This document shows positions 30,851 through 41,295 of a stretch of 64,000 nucleotides of DNA, in pieces. The translations under genes were made by a program, and so were the position numbers. A model generated the notes under the pieces. The model was not told where the DNA came from. It saw only the letters and a program-made list of their open reading frames with translations, and did no database searches. The DNA is from Gracilaria domingensis (Eukaryota; Rhodophyta; Florideophyceae; Gracilariales; Gracilariaceae). Where the stretch lies: contig VCMS01000171.1 in assembly GCA_022539475.1 (NCBI GenBank), positions 1 to 64,000 of the forward strand, given 5' to 3'. The first letter of the stretch is position 1, and each line of letters begins with the position of its first letter.

Positions 30851-32302
30851 GTGCTCAAAACTGCTCACCCAAGGGGCACGGGGCTACGGCAATTCAAATA
30901 CTGGGTTCTCCTGTCGGTCACGCGAGCGCGTCTAGGAAAATGGTCAGAGAGAGTGGATAAGAAAAAGAGAGTAGTGCAAGCGTTGCAGAGGTTAAATGAT
31001 ACACACATGGCATACATACTCCTGCGTTTTTGCGCAGGCACATGCAGAATGATGTTCTCAGTGAGAACGACACCGCCACAGATTACCCTTGACATTGTCA
31101 AACTCTTTGAAAGAACACAGCGAAGTGCGTTTCAACTGTTGCAGCGAAAACTTAAACCGCCGGCCTGGGAGCAACCTTTCTTTCCATTGAGCAAAGGTGG
31201 ACTTGGTTTCACAAAGCTCAAATGGGGCTACGAAGCAGCATATAGATCCTCATTTCTAGCCTCGTGGTCAATAATTCAAAGCGGTGTTCATACCGCATTA
31301 AGCCGGTTTTCACTTACGTCTTCCTACCAGATTGCAATTGCACGCATTGCTGCCTCGGTGAAAACCACGTACCAGCTGGACTCAGAATTCTCCTTCGATA
31401 CTCTAACGGTCAGAGCAGAACAAAGCGGTTCAATTCCGCATTTCCAACATACGTACAGTGACGCAATTATCAATAAGGTCTATGATGAACAAGCCCCAAA
31501 CGCCACATCCACTGCGACACAGACGCGTCTTCGAATCGCACGAATCCGCTCAACCAGTACAACAGACGCATTTATTCCCTTCACGTCCTTTGTTAACGTA
31601 GTATCAAACCCAACCGCAGCCCCTGAGATCTGGAAAACCATGATCGAACTCCGCATTGGCGAAGTTATGTTCAACCCAAATACGCCCTGTCCCAGCTGGG
31701 CTACAGCAGCTTACACGACGGTGAACAAGATCGATAAGCACGGATACCACGCGATGGTATGCCCTGTTGGTATTGGTGCAACTCGCAGGCACAATGCTCT
31801 ACGAAACACTGTCTACACACTCTTGAGGCGACAACCGCTTTATTTAAACGTCTACAGAGAATGGAAGTTCCCGTCAGAATCTTCAATGCCCGAAAACGAA
31901 AGAGCAAGATTGGATCTCCTCATTGATAACACAAGATTTGCTATTAACCCAGTCGGTATCGATGTCACAGTGGTTACCCCGAAGAATGCAGCATATCTTC
32001 CCGCTGCCGAAAAAGAGGCAGGCGGGGCCTCTTCAAAGGCAGAAAGCGCGAAGCAAACAAAGTACGCACAACGATGTGAGGCTGACAACGTTCGTTTCGT
32101 TCCGTTCTGGTTCTACGTCCACGTGGTAGTCGGTCGAGTGGGCAAGGCCTTTGTCCGCGAACTTGCAGAGCTCTCTATCAAGTTGCGCGGGACAAACCCG
32201 GCTCTAGAGTACAACACAGTGCTTCTGCGGCTGGAGCGCGCTGTACTGCAGTACACCGCCGCCGCTGTAAATCAAAGGCGCCTGTTGCCTGCAACAGTCT
32301 GA
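30851..32302 (+). CDS. LINE reverse transcriptase, C-terminal part (5'-truncated)
   Basis: An open frame of 483 codons; its first codon is GTG, so no genuine start is claimed. It matches the C-terminal half of a LINE polyprotein: the thumb region after the RT active site, then the typical tail with HGYHAMVCP, RRHNALRN and, about 80 residues on, GIDVTVVTP. This RHN-LRN plus DVTV pattern belongs to LINE ORFs with a zinc-knuckle and endonuclease-like tail, as I know it from plant, oomycete and algal elements. The catalytic YADD/FADD box is absent because the 5' part is missing. The remaining frame has no stops, which suggests a recent insertion. Confidence 0.7.
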   Translation: MLKTAHPRGTGLRQFKYWVLLSVTRARLGKWSERVDKKKRVVQALQRLNDTHMAYILLRFCAGTCRMMFSVRTTPPQITLDIVKLFERTQRSAFQLLQRKLKPPAWEQPFFPLSKGGLGFTKLKWGYEAAYRSSFLASWSIIQSGVHTALSRFSLTSSYQIAIARIAASVKTTYQLDSEFSFDTLTVRAEQSGSIPHFQHTYSDAIINKVYDEQAPNATSTATQTRLRIARIRSTSTTDAFIPFTSFVNVVSNPTAAPEIWKTMIELRIGEVMFNPNTPCPSWATAAYTTVNKIDKHGYHAMVCPVGIGATRRHNALRNTVYTLLRRQPLYLNVYREWKFPSESSMPENERARLDLLIDNTRFAINPVGIDVTVVTPKNAAYLPAAEKEAGGASSKAESAKQTKYAQRCEADNVRFVPFWFYVHVVVGRVGKAFVRELAELSIKLRGTNPALEYNTVLLRLERAVLQYTAAAVNQRRLLPATV

Positions 32303-32361
32303 CTTAGTCGAGACCCCACTCGCCCGCCCTAAATAAGGTCATCATCATCATCATTCATCAT
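30851..32361 (+). mobile_element. 5'-truncated LINE with ATC-repeat 3' tail
   Basis: The coding part ends at 32302. About 40 bp later the sequence passes into a run of TCATCATCATCATCATTCATCATC (32338-32361), the kind of short-repeat 3' tail left by target-primed reverse transcription. The 5' end lies close to the hairpins at 30.8 kb. No target-site duplication was recognised. Confidence 0.65.
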
Positions 32362-33663
32362 CGCGGTCTCTCGTAAAACTGGTTAACTTCTTCCAGTCCG
32401 TCTTCAAAGTTATTTTCTAACACTATGGACGACAATGAACCCTGCCTCACTGCGCACATGATATCACACGAGACTATAGATCCAAAGCCCACAGTTTCCA
32501 AGTCCAAACGCGCTCCCACCCCGTGAAGTGCCCATGGCGTAGAAAGCACTGTCTCAATACAACGTCTCCCAAACGCACGCAATAGAGATTCTCACATAGA
32601 ATCTAGAGAGTACCTTTTTCGTAACACCGTTGGATCAAGAGAATGAAATTCTCTGTACATCCCCATAGTATCAAATGCAAACAAAAACGTGGCGTGTCCG
32701 ATATGTCGGAGGACAACGTGCTACTGCTTTCAGTATGCTACTTTTGTTGTGGATACAACAGTTGCTGAGTATTTTTTGCATCACAAAGATAGCACTAAAA
32801 ACACTGCGGTCCGTAAAATGTCCTCTAAGTGTTACGTTCACGAACGCTATCGATATTTGGGAGCCCAAAATCGAGTACAGCTTCGCCAATGTGTCTTGGA
32901 AGCCATCTGTCGTTTTTAATCTGACCAAAACGGCGCCTACATGCGCGTCAAAGAAGATTAGAAAATGGAGGCCATTGGAACCTATTTGCCATGATTTGAG
33001 TAGATGATTTGGGATCCCAAGAGTCCATTACAGCATGAGGATCCATTTTAAATGTTTTTGTTTTGCTCGCGGGCATGTAATGTGCGTTTGATTTGCTTAC
33101 TTTAGGTTCATGACACTAAGCGAGTTGGCATCACACTAGTCCCCTCACATTATCAACTGCAACGAGAGCGCGCCACGGATTTTGCGATACGTTCACGACA
33201 GTCAACATCAACGGGACGCAAATCAGCCCGAACCATAGAGGACAATCGAGACAAAGTCTACTTCAGAAGCTGATTGATCTATTCCCTCGCAGCCACCTCA
33301 ACCAGTTGGGTCAGCGATACACCGCGCGGACCCAGTTTAACGATTTTCCGTTTTAACTCAACGGATCGATCCACGGCGTCTACAAGTACCTTTCACGCTC
33401 TCTGAGCTCATTTCTCTCGTCTTTGGCCCCTTTCAATGGGGCACAGGATACCTGCGAAGATTTCCTTGACCACATATGGCTGAGACGATTCTAATTGAAA
33501 CCGGTTTGTGCCTCCGACTGCAGTCAAATTTTCGAAGCGTTACTCGTAGCCTACAACGTCTTTCCCCTTCCAAGAGCCCAATGTAAGTCGACGTAACACA
33601 CAAATGCTCCGTCCATCGCCTTACCTTTGACAACTTCGAAACGACGCTTGCGGTGATCCGAAG
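32362..33663. other. Gene-free stretch left of the LTR element
   Basis: Only short overlapping frames with no recognisable features. The stretch ends exactly at the GATTG target duplication of the chromovirus insertion. Confidence 0.5.
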
Positions 33664-33668
33664 GATTG

Positions 33669-34447
33669 TTTAGTGCAACCCGTGAGCGGAAAAAGACACC
33701 ACGAAGACGTTCGGGATCTTCCTCTACGGAGGGTAGCGGAGCGAACAGAGCCTCTCTGGAATGGCACAACGAGCCGGGTGTAAGACTGGGGCCAAACCGT
33801 CACGACGGGGCGATGAGAGTTGAAATAGAAAGGTGGAGCGGAGAAGGGAGTACCACGACACGTGGGTGTGCAATACCTCGGAAGAGGGTTGGGGGAAAGA
33901 AAGGGAAAAGGAAAAGGAGAGCGAGAGCACCACGGGGTGGGGCCTCGCGACAAAGTGACGAAGGATAACGGCGTACTGCCGGGGCTTTCCCTATACAGGG
34001 GCGAACGCGACAAACAGCGGTAAAACACTCCTACAGTTGGGTTCCTTTAGAAGACGCAGGGTGGATAAACGAACCGTGTAAACGGGGAGTCTCTCCGATT
34101 AGGAGTCGAGCACCGCCGAAGGCGTGAACGATTAGAGCCAAGACCCGTCAGTAGGGTCACCCTGGTTGGGGCACTTTACTGGTGCGACGGCGGCGACGCC
34201 GTCGCACTAAGTAGTGTCCTAACTAAAATTAATAAATAATATTAACTAAACTTCCCACTAATTGTGGCAACCGCCCACGTGTAGTGGCCAACCTCCGATC
34301 AGCTCTACCGTGTCCCACATGTCCGAACCATCTCAATGGCAACCACTAGTAACTACTAGTCATATACTGGTGTGTACCAGGCAAACCCGTAAACGGGAAA
34401 TATGACTAAGTCCTGTCAGAATACTCATAGATGAGCGTTGCACTACA
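33669..34447 (-). repeat. 3' LTR of the chromovirus
   Basis: 779 bp, ending in GTTGCACTACA on the plus strand. The opposite edge reads TTTAGTGCAAC, where the other LTR has TGTAGTGCAAC, so the terminal TG is mutated by one base. Otherwise it is nearly identical to 44698-45476. Confidence 0.95.
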
Positions 34448-34462
34448 TATCCCCCTCCTTAG
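34448..34462 (-). other. Polypurine tract
   Basis: On the minus strand the run AAGGAGGGGG (34460-34451) lies three bases before the 3' LTR, the expected position for plus-strand priming. Confidence 0.75.
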
Positions 34463-34490
34463 GCGGTAATACAACCTCGACGAGGGCAGG

Positions 34491-36020
34491 ATGGCGCCGA
34501 GCCAAGAAGGTATAAGTGCAGCGCTCCCCGCTCCTCCGGTATGTTCTTCTCCTTCTCCCGTCAACGACGTGCTCCCTGCTCCTGCAGTAGCAGCACCTCC
34601 TCAGAGTACCGAACTCTCTCTCGCTCCTGCGATCAACTTTCTTCCGACACCGGAACTAGACCTCACTATGAGTGGTGTTCCACCGAACCAGCCTCCGAAC
34701 CAACCACCGTTCCCCAGAGGGGGCCTCACCGGATTCCGCTCCGTTCCGCTCCCTCAACAGGGCTCCAACCCGTCCGCGGGGCAATCGAACACTGTCGCGC
34801 AGGATCCTCCGCGCAGCATGCCGCTCTCGCGGGCCCCGTCCTCGGGTTCCATCCAGGTGTGGTCTGGCCGTCTTTCAACTCCCTTGTAGGGCTCAACCCG
34901 GCGAACCGGCGACATGCGAGGCGCCTCCGGCTCGCTCCGTGGTTCCACCCGACTGCGGTGTTCAATGAAAGCCTCATCACTGAGTATGCCGACGGACGCA
35001 ACACCCTTCCGGGGGACCTCCCGGCAATGGTGACCACTTCGTGGGATTGGCGCACGCGCGTCGCGATTCCTGTCCATCAGGTAGCGCGGGAAAATCGGCA
35101 ATCCCGGGAAGAAGCCCATGCCAACTTTGTCATGGTGGCTTACAAACGGCAAGGCCGGGCGCCGTTCGAGTTTCCTGTCCCACCAGGATGGACTTCGATG
35201 TGGCGTATCACCGCACCCGCGGGGAAATCAGTTACTGTGACCGCCTAGCGGAGTTGGAAACCTTCGCCTGGCGGGGAATGCCCGTTGCACGGCAGGAAGC
35301 CATGTGCTGGACAAGACCGATTCTTCGGGCTGAGTTTCGATATCTCCCCCGCCGTTCGCGGTCTAACTTCCTTCAGAACTTCATCCGTCATGAGAGGCGG
35401 TCTCGATCCCAATTTGGGTACTTCGCTCCATATCAGAGCGTGGAGATCCGCCATATCGCGGCTGGGCACCGACAGGGTCGGTATGTACCTCTGCCACAGA
35501 GTGGTGGAGTTACCTCGAGGCATGCCGGGGGTGCTACATCGAGTTGCCCCCGGTGTTCACCTACTTAGGGTCATACCTGCTCACAGATCCCAGGACTGGG
35601 TTGTGGTCGGTTGTCGTCACCGAATGGGCTGTCCGCACCGCGGCGTTTTTCCTCGCTGAGGCATATGACCAGTATCGACTGTGGTTCATCCCTCCCCGCG
35701 TGCGGGCGGCCATCCGAAGTTTGGATTTGGAAGTCCCCCTCGGAGGTCGTGCCAAGAACGACGAGGTGTTGAGCCTTCTCGATTATATCGATAGTATCGA
35801 CTGGACCGAAGTGCCTCTTTCTCAGAGTAGTCGCGGTGATTCCCCGAACGCGGGTGGATACGGCCCAGGTCTGAGAAGAAATACCGCTCTTGCCGGCGAT
35901 TATGTCTTCTTCGACCCGTGGGATTATCGGGAGATTACCGCTGAGGAAGCGGATGAGCTCCGTTCTGCTCCCCGGCGCGTGCCGGCCGATCACCCAACTG
36001 GGTTTGTGAACTCGGATTAG
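34491..36020 (+). pseudogene. Antisense ORF block in the chromovirus, three frame changes
   Basis: On the strand opposite to gag-pol, protein-like text runs from an ATG at 34491 to a stop at 36020 but switches frame near 34,880, 35,200 and 35,490. The first part (34491 to about 34880) is Pro/Ser/Ala-rich. The middle (about 34880-35500) is rich in Arg and aromatics (RLRLAPWFHP, DWRTRVAIPV). The last part (35544-36020) contains DPRTGLWSVV and ends in an acidic tail. I recognise no family. It is not homologous to any Gag-Pol domain here. Composition and the one-base nature of the breaks suggest a former gene of about 500 codons; introns are an alternative explanation for some of the breaks. Confidence 0.45.
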
Positions 36021-36050
36021 TATTACCGAGAGTACCTCGGGGGAGATCCA

Positions 36051-36428
36051 ATGGTGGATAATCAGCCCGAGGACACGGGCGGTGACGATATCGAGATGAT
36101 CGAAGAGATCGACGCAACTCCTGCGGGGGAGAGCGCCGGCTCTGCTCCGTTTGTCGGCTCCGCCTCGGCTGCTGACTTCATCGCTCCCATTCCGGTTCCC
36201 ATTCCGGTACCCATTCCGGCTCAGCCGGCTCTTCCCGCTGTTGCGGCTGCTGCAGCTCATCCCCCGCCAGCGGGTGTGAACGAAGGTGCGATTATCGCTC
36301 GCTTCCTCCGCGGCGCGGGTTTAAGTGCTAGTGCGGCCTCTGGCGACGTCACCGCTATGGCGGATGCCTTGGCTCAACGCCTTGGCGGTATGCCTCCTCA
36401 GAATGAGAGCGATGGCGACGGCCAGTAA
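36051..36428 (+). CDS. Small acidic, Ala/Pro-rich ORF antisense in the chromovirus
   Basis: A 125-residue frame with an ATG, starting 30 bp after the preceding block and in the same frame as its last segment. It has an acidic N-terminus (GGDDIEMIEEID), a central PIPVP repeat (about residues 47-57), an Ala-rich stretch, and a C-terminus that could form a short amphipathic helix (IIARFLRGAG). Function unknown. It lies in the element's 3' region, antisense to the main transcript. Confidence 0.4.
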   Translation: MVDNQPEDTGGDDIEMIEEIDATPAGESAGSAPFVGSASAADFIAPIPVPIPVPIPAQPALPAVAAAAAHPPPAGVNEGAIIARFLRGAGLSASAASGDVTAMADALAQRLGGMPPQNESDGDGQ

Positions 36429-36821
36429 ACGGGAGCCGAGCTTCCCCATGCGTGGGTAATTACCTGTTCACAGTAGTATAGCCTTGAGATAAAAAAGATT
36501 CTTTGCTTCATTCACGTCTTCGACGGTGTATTCCTTCCTCACCGGTATAGCCGGCTAATGCAATGCGATGCGATGCGCTGCAAAAAACGCACCCTCCCGA
36601 GGGGAAAAACCATGCTCATGGTGTGGCGGAGAGACCATTACCAGCGAGCTGGATGAAAAACCCTCAGGAGTGAGCCTTCCTTCCGAAAATCGGTGTTCTC
36701 ACGGCTCGAGCCGGTCGAACCGTCAATACGGCGAGCATTCCCACCAAGGTGGTATGGACTCAATCCCGTCGCATGACGTGTGTGTGCCAACGATCTGACT
36801 ACCTCCGTTTCCACGGCAACC

Positions 36822-38753
36822 TTATCCCACTTGGGCTTGATCCAGCGTCGCTGGCGGTGCAGTACCCGTTTTACGGTGATAATTAATGACCTCCGAGCGA
36901 GGCAGGTGCTCGATTGGCTCAAGAGTATCCCAACTTGGGTCGTAACCGTACCAACGGACGCGGTATAACAAGATGCCCTCCTGGTCCCACGTATGCCCGA
37001 CAATGTCGGCGACAACGTACTCCTGAACGTACACTTGCCGGCCTTGCCGTGTTGTAGTCACATCTCCTTGCGACAACCCTTGTGGGGGTGCGATATCCAC
37101 GAGTGGAACTTCCGCGCGGCTTGCCGTAATTCGTGCGATTGCTTCACCTCTTAGGGGGCGCTCAATACCCGAATCACGGTGGTCGCCTCGCTTTCTCATG
37201 GCGCGCATTTCTGCCTACGCATTATCCCGCTCGGCGGTGGCAATTCCCTTTTGAGGGGTGGTGACGCTAGATGAGCTGGCGACGCCTTGCCGTCGTACCG
37301 CAAGTTTGCGTGGATCCTTCCGTCGTGACGCTTCAGTCGGTGCCGCAGCGGCTTGCTGATCGCCGTTTCCGCTTGACGCGGGAGATGCCTCCTCACGGGG
37401 CTCGACCACCGTGCGTGCACGTGACTGCTCCAACGGTTGGTTTCCACGCTCCCTTGGGAGAACCGCCTCCCTGTTACAGGTGTCGCTCAACGGCTGCGCC
37501 GGTGAATTTCCAATTTTTCCAACTTTTTGATTCCCGTTCTGAACGGCTACGTCCGGGTTACCGGGGCTCTTGACACCGCCGGCGGCTTTCGATCTCGCGA
37601 TCTCGACGCGCGGCTGCGCCTGCGCCGATATCTTATACCCAGCACTTGGTGATTTCGTACCGTCCTTGACGTGAACTCTCCCCGGAGCGTCCGGCATTCC
37701 ACCAACGGTGGTGTCAGTGTATACCGAGGCACTTGGGGTCCCTTTTTTTTCTGCTCGAGGCTGCTCCGCAGTATTTCCCAGGATTCCTGGTCCTTTTGCA
37801 TCGCGTTGCGCCGTGGGTTGCGATGTCGCTGTGCTTTCCCCAGTGGGGCTTCGTTCCGACGGTGTCGGCTTTATGCCGGCGACATCATTCGACTCCGTTT
37901 GACCCAGCGCGGCTGGTGAGCCACGAGTTTCTTGTGACTTCAATGATTCCGCTTCTGCGTGAGTGCCCTCAACTGGCGGCGGTGTAGACTTCCCGTGGAC
38001 GGGTGTAAGTTGCGATCGTTGCGAGCGCGTGGTCCCTTCACTGACCGGAACATCCGGAGATGTCGGACCAGTCCGTGCTGCACGGTTGTTCTCACGACGC
38101 GACGTCGGAATTGAATCCTCAGCAGAGCGGATATCCTCCTCTCCCTCCTTAGATGGAGCGGCGTGGGAAGTGGCAGAGTGTCCCGCATCGCGGGTTAGCG
38201 AACCCAACGATGGGGTCGAAACGGGGGTGCCAGTGTGGCTATTGTTTTCCGACGCAGTCGGGTGATCCGACTCCACCGGGAGGTCTGTAAGGCCTCTGTT
38301 GGGGTGGGGCAAGACTGAAGGTCTTGACACCACATTTGTTTCCGGTTGTACCGGTGTTGTTGATTCCGTAGACACGGGTTCCGTATGGGACGGGGTAACC
38401 TCAGACGAGGGTGGGGGGGCCAGTACCACGCGGTCGCGGGAGATCCGCTCCTGCGCGTCAGCGACTTGTACCACCACAGTCTCCGGTGTAACCGAGATTA
38501 CCTTGAAGGGTCCATCCACCACAGGCGAGAGCTTATGACGTTTATCTCTTTCAGGGTTGTAGTGTTCCTTCCGTACGAAGACACGGTGACCCACAGTAAG
38601 TGGTTCAGGGGTTCTTCCTCGCAAGCGAGCGTCAAAATCACGCTTGTAAGCGGCTTGGGCTTTTGCCATGGACTTCCGGGCAGCGGGGACTAACTTCGTT
38701 AGCGACGCCTTCCATTTTTGGCGGTAATCACCCACGGATGGGAAATTGCCCAA
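36822..38753 (-). CDS. Integrase C-terminal region with chromodomain (in-frame TAG between)
   Basis: The frame begins inside the end of the RT-integrase frame (26-bp overlap) and needs a +1 shift to be fused; it has no ATG of its own. The first part contains the integrase C-terminal small barrel: VGHRVFVRKE, then GPFKVISV. A long Ser/Thr/Pro-rich linker of about 400 residues follows. At 37215-37217 a TAG interrupts the frame. Beyond it the same frame continues into a chromodomain (37032 down to about 36870): EYVVADIV, YRVRWYGYD and WDTLEP, with the three aromatic cage positions kept (Tyr, Trp, Tyr). Chromodomains of chromovirus integrases steer insertion to methylated histone H3. The integrated element therefore encodes a truncated integrase unless the TAG is read through. 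Confidence 0.8.
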
Positions 38754-41295
38754 AGGTAGCTTGTGATTCTAACGCCACAGGCGGGGGTGTCCTTGACAAG
38801 ACCAGTTCGAATGGGGAAACACCAGTAGTCCTGTGCACCTGCGTGTTATACGCAAAGGTTAACGCGTCAGTGTATAAGTCCCATATTTTTGGGTGGTCAG
38901 CAACGTAAGAACGGAGAGATGCCAGCATCGTACGGTTATACCGTTCAACCTGCCCATTACACTGGGGATGGTAAGTGGTTGTGAAAAGATTTTTCACGTC
39001 CATGATGCGGCAAACATCCTGGAAGAACCGGGATGCGAACTGCTTTCCGTTATCGGATAATAACTTCACAGGAGGGCCGTACGCAAAGATCCAGTGCGTG
39101 GCAAATGCCTTCGCGACTGTGACTGCGGTAATCCTCTTGAGAGGTACTGTCCGAACCAGTTTCGAGAACCGATCGGTGATAACGAGAAGACATTTGTTAC
39201 CTCTCCGAGTGGTAAGCAATGGTCCGAGGATATCGATTGCCACAAATTCAAGCGGCGCCCTGGCAGGGAATAGTTTCACTTTTTTCGAATTCCTTCGGAG
39301 TTTCACGCGATTCTTCGGGCACTCGGTGCAGAACCGCACCGTAGCGTAACAATCCACCGCCATGGCGGGCCAGTAGAAGTCTTTCCTCAAAGTGAAGTGC
39401 AGTTTCCTTCCACCTGCGTGGCCGCCTAGCTTTGCGTAATGCGAAAGGTGTAGGATCCTCGTTTGCAACGAGTGTGGTACCACAACTTGTGGGTGTGACT
39501 CGACTGTCCTCACGAGGTAGCCGATGTCGTTAACCTCGAATGGGAGGGTATCACCACCGTTAAGTCGGGCACGGACCCTGATGCAAAACGTGTCTCCATG
39601 TTGCTCTCGGATCATCTCTTCCGGTGCTACCGGAACAAAATTCCCCGGTAGGGTCTTTGCAGCCTCATTTTCGCCTTCAGCAAGCAGTTCGTCAATGTCA
39701 GCGTCCATATCGTTCCAGTCTTCTGGCCAGTTGTCAAACTGCCATTCCGGGGGTTCCGGGTTATTATCGTCAACGACGAAGCAAGGTATTTCCTCGTCTT
39801 CGGCAACAACAGTCTCCCCATCAGTGGGTAAGCGTGACAACGCGTCCGCCTGAGTGTTCAGGGTCCCCTTCTTGTATACCACCTCGAAGTCGAATTCCGC
39901 AAGGCGGTGTCTCCACCGCATGAGGCGGCCTGATGGATCGCAAATATTCATCAACCATCTCAACGAGGAATGATCTGTGTACACGGTAAAGTGCACACCC
40001 AAGAGATAGGGGCGGAGAGTAGAAAGTGCCCAAACAACTGCGAGACACTCTTTCTCCGAAACGGAGTAGTTCCGTTCGTGAACGTTCAGCCAACGTGACC
40101 AATAACCAATTGGCTTTCGTTCTCCTTCAGGAGTGGTTTGGAACAATGCGCATCCCACTTGGTGGTCGCTTGAGTCCGTGTCCACAGAGAACGGCAGGCC
40201 GGGTTGTGGTAACGATAAGATCGGTGCTGATGTGACAGCCTCCTTTAAGGAGTTAAATGATTCCGCTTGTGCGGGCGTGAATGGGTCCAGTTTTGGTGGC
40301 TGACCTTTCCGCAAGAGTGCGTTTAAGGGAGCCGCAATGTCCGAAAAGTTCGGCACGAACCGTCTGTAGACGTTGACCAGCCCTAAGAAGGAGCGTAATT
40401 CCGTTTGAGTCCGCGGTGCCTTCGCCTTGGCGAGTGATTTGACGCGAGCCTCCTCCATCATCAACCGTCCTGGACGGATGATGTGTCCAAGATACTTGAC
40501 AGTATCGGTGAAGAATTCACACTTCCTCAGCTTGAGGGTTATACCTGCATTGCGCAGAGTGGTCATCACGTCCCTGACATGGGCGAGATGGTCGTCCAGG
40601 TTACTGGAGAACACGATAATATCGTCAAGGTAGACGAGACAAGTCCGCCACTTGAAGCGGTTCAACAAGATGTCGATTGCACGCTGGAAGGTAGCGGGGG
40701 CGTTGGTTAAGCCGAAAGGCATCCGCTTGAAGCGGTAACTGCCCGAGTGGCAAACGAACGCGGTCTTATCGCGGTCTTGATCCCTAACGGGAACTTGCCA
40801 GTATCCCCAATTGGCGTCCAATGCCGTGAACACGGTAGCGTTGCCGAGCGAATCGATGCACTCGTCCATACGAGGGATGGGGTACGTATCTCTGATCGTC
40901 ACGGCATTAAGCCGGCGGTAGTCGACACAGAACCACCAGGTTCCGTCGGCTTTGAGTGCCAGTACAACTGGGGATGCCCATGGCGACTGGGCGTTTTCAA
41001 TCACGCCTGCGCGGAGCATCTTATCCACTTGGAACTGTTCTTCTTCCCGAGCCTTCGGTCCTGCACTGTAAGGGAGTTGCGCTATCGGACGCGTATTCGG
41101 CAGCAAATCGATACGGTGTTCCGTTGCATTTATCTCTCCAAGAGAGCCATCCCACATTGTGGTAAACTCCCGTAACATGTTTCTCAGACGTTCACGGTGC
41201 GACTCCGGTATATGACCGAGATCAAGTTCCTCGAGCGCCTTCAAGGGGTCAACCTTGTCGTAGCTCGTGGGCTTGCGCTCTTCTGTCCCTGACAC
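38728..41295 (-). CDS. pol: Pol: reverse transcriptase, RNase H, integrase
   Basis: 855 codons without internal stop; the first codon is GTG, so it is read as part of a longer polyprotein by a -1 shift from the protease frame (55-bp overlap). RT motifs: CVDYRRLN (123-130), FTALDANWGYWQ (156-167), MPFGLTNAPATFQ (192-204), YLDDIIVFS (222-230). RNase H has VDTDSSDHQVG (371-381) and VYTDHSSLRWL (438-448). Integrase has the His/Cys finger (HLSHYAKLGGH, then CTEC at 656-659) and a DD35E core at Asp688, Asp748 and Glu784 (GQVERYN). Gene order RT-RH-IN is that of Ty3/gypsy elements. Confidence 0.95.
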   Translation of the reverse strand: MSGTEERKPTSYDKVDPLKALEELDLGHIPESHRERLRNMLREFTTMWDGSLGEINATEHRIDLLPNTRPIAQLPYSAGPKAREEEQFQVDKMLRAGVIENAQSPWASPVVLALKADGTWWFCVDYRRLNAVTIRDTYPIPRMDECIDSLGNATVFTALDANWGYWQVPVRDQDRDKTAFVCHSGSYRFKRMPFGLTNAPATFQRAIDILLNRFKWRTCLVYLDDIIVFSSNLDDHLAHVRDVMTTLRNAGITLKLRKCEFFTDTVKYLGHIIRPGRLMMEEARVKSLAKAKAPRTQTELRSFLGLVNVYRRFVPNFSDIAAPLNALLRKGQPPKLDPFTPAQAESFNSLKEAVTSAPILSLPQPGLPFSVDTDSSDHQVGCALFQTTPEGERKPIGYWSRWLNVHERNYSVSEKECLAVVWALSTLRPYLLGVHFTVYTDHSSLRWLMNICDPSGRLMRWRHRLAEFDFEVVYKKGTLNTQADALSRLPTDGETVVAEDEEIPCFVVDDNNPEPPEWQFDNWPEDWNDMDADIDELLAEGENEAAKTLPGNFVPVAPEEMIREQHGDTFCIRVRARLNGGDTLPFEVNDIGYLVRTVESHPQVVVPHSLQTRILHLSHYAKLGGHAGGRKLHFTLRKDFYWPAMAVDCYATVRFCTECPKNRVKLRRNSKKVKLFPARAPLEFVAIDILGPLLTTRRGNKCLLVITDRFSKLVRTVPLKRITAVTVAKAFATHWIFAYGPPVKLLSDNGKQFASRFFQDVCRIMDVKNLFTTTYHPQCNGQVERYNRTMLASLRSYVADHPKIWDLYTDALTFAYNTQVHRTTGVSPFELVLSRTPPPVALESQATFGQFPIRG

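Noticed and set aside
33667-33668. Alternative 5' edge of the left LTR at TG (33667), making it 781 bp
   Set aside because: Placing the edge at 33669 gives equal LTR length (779 bp) and a perfect GATTG target duplication.
34726-35152. Minus-strand frames inside the chromovirus 3' region
   Set aside because: They mirror the plus-strand text and contain no Gag-Pol or envelope features.
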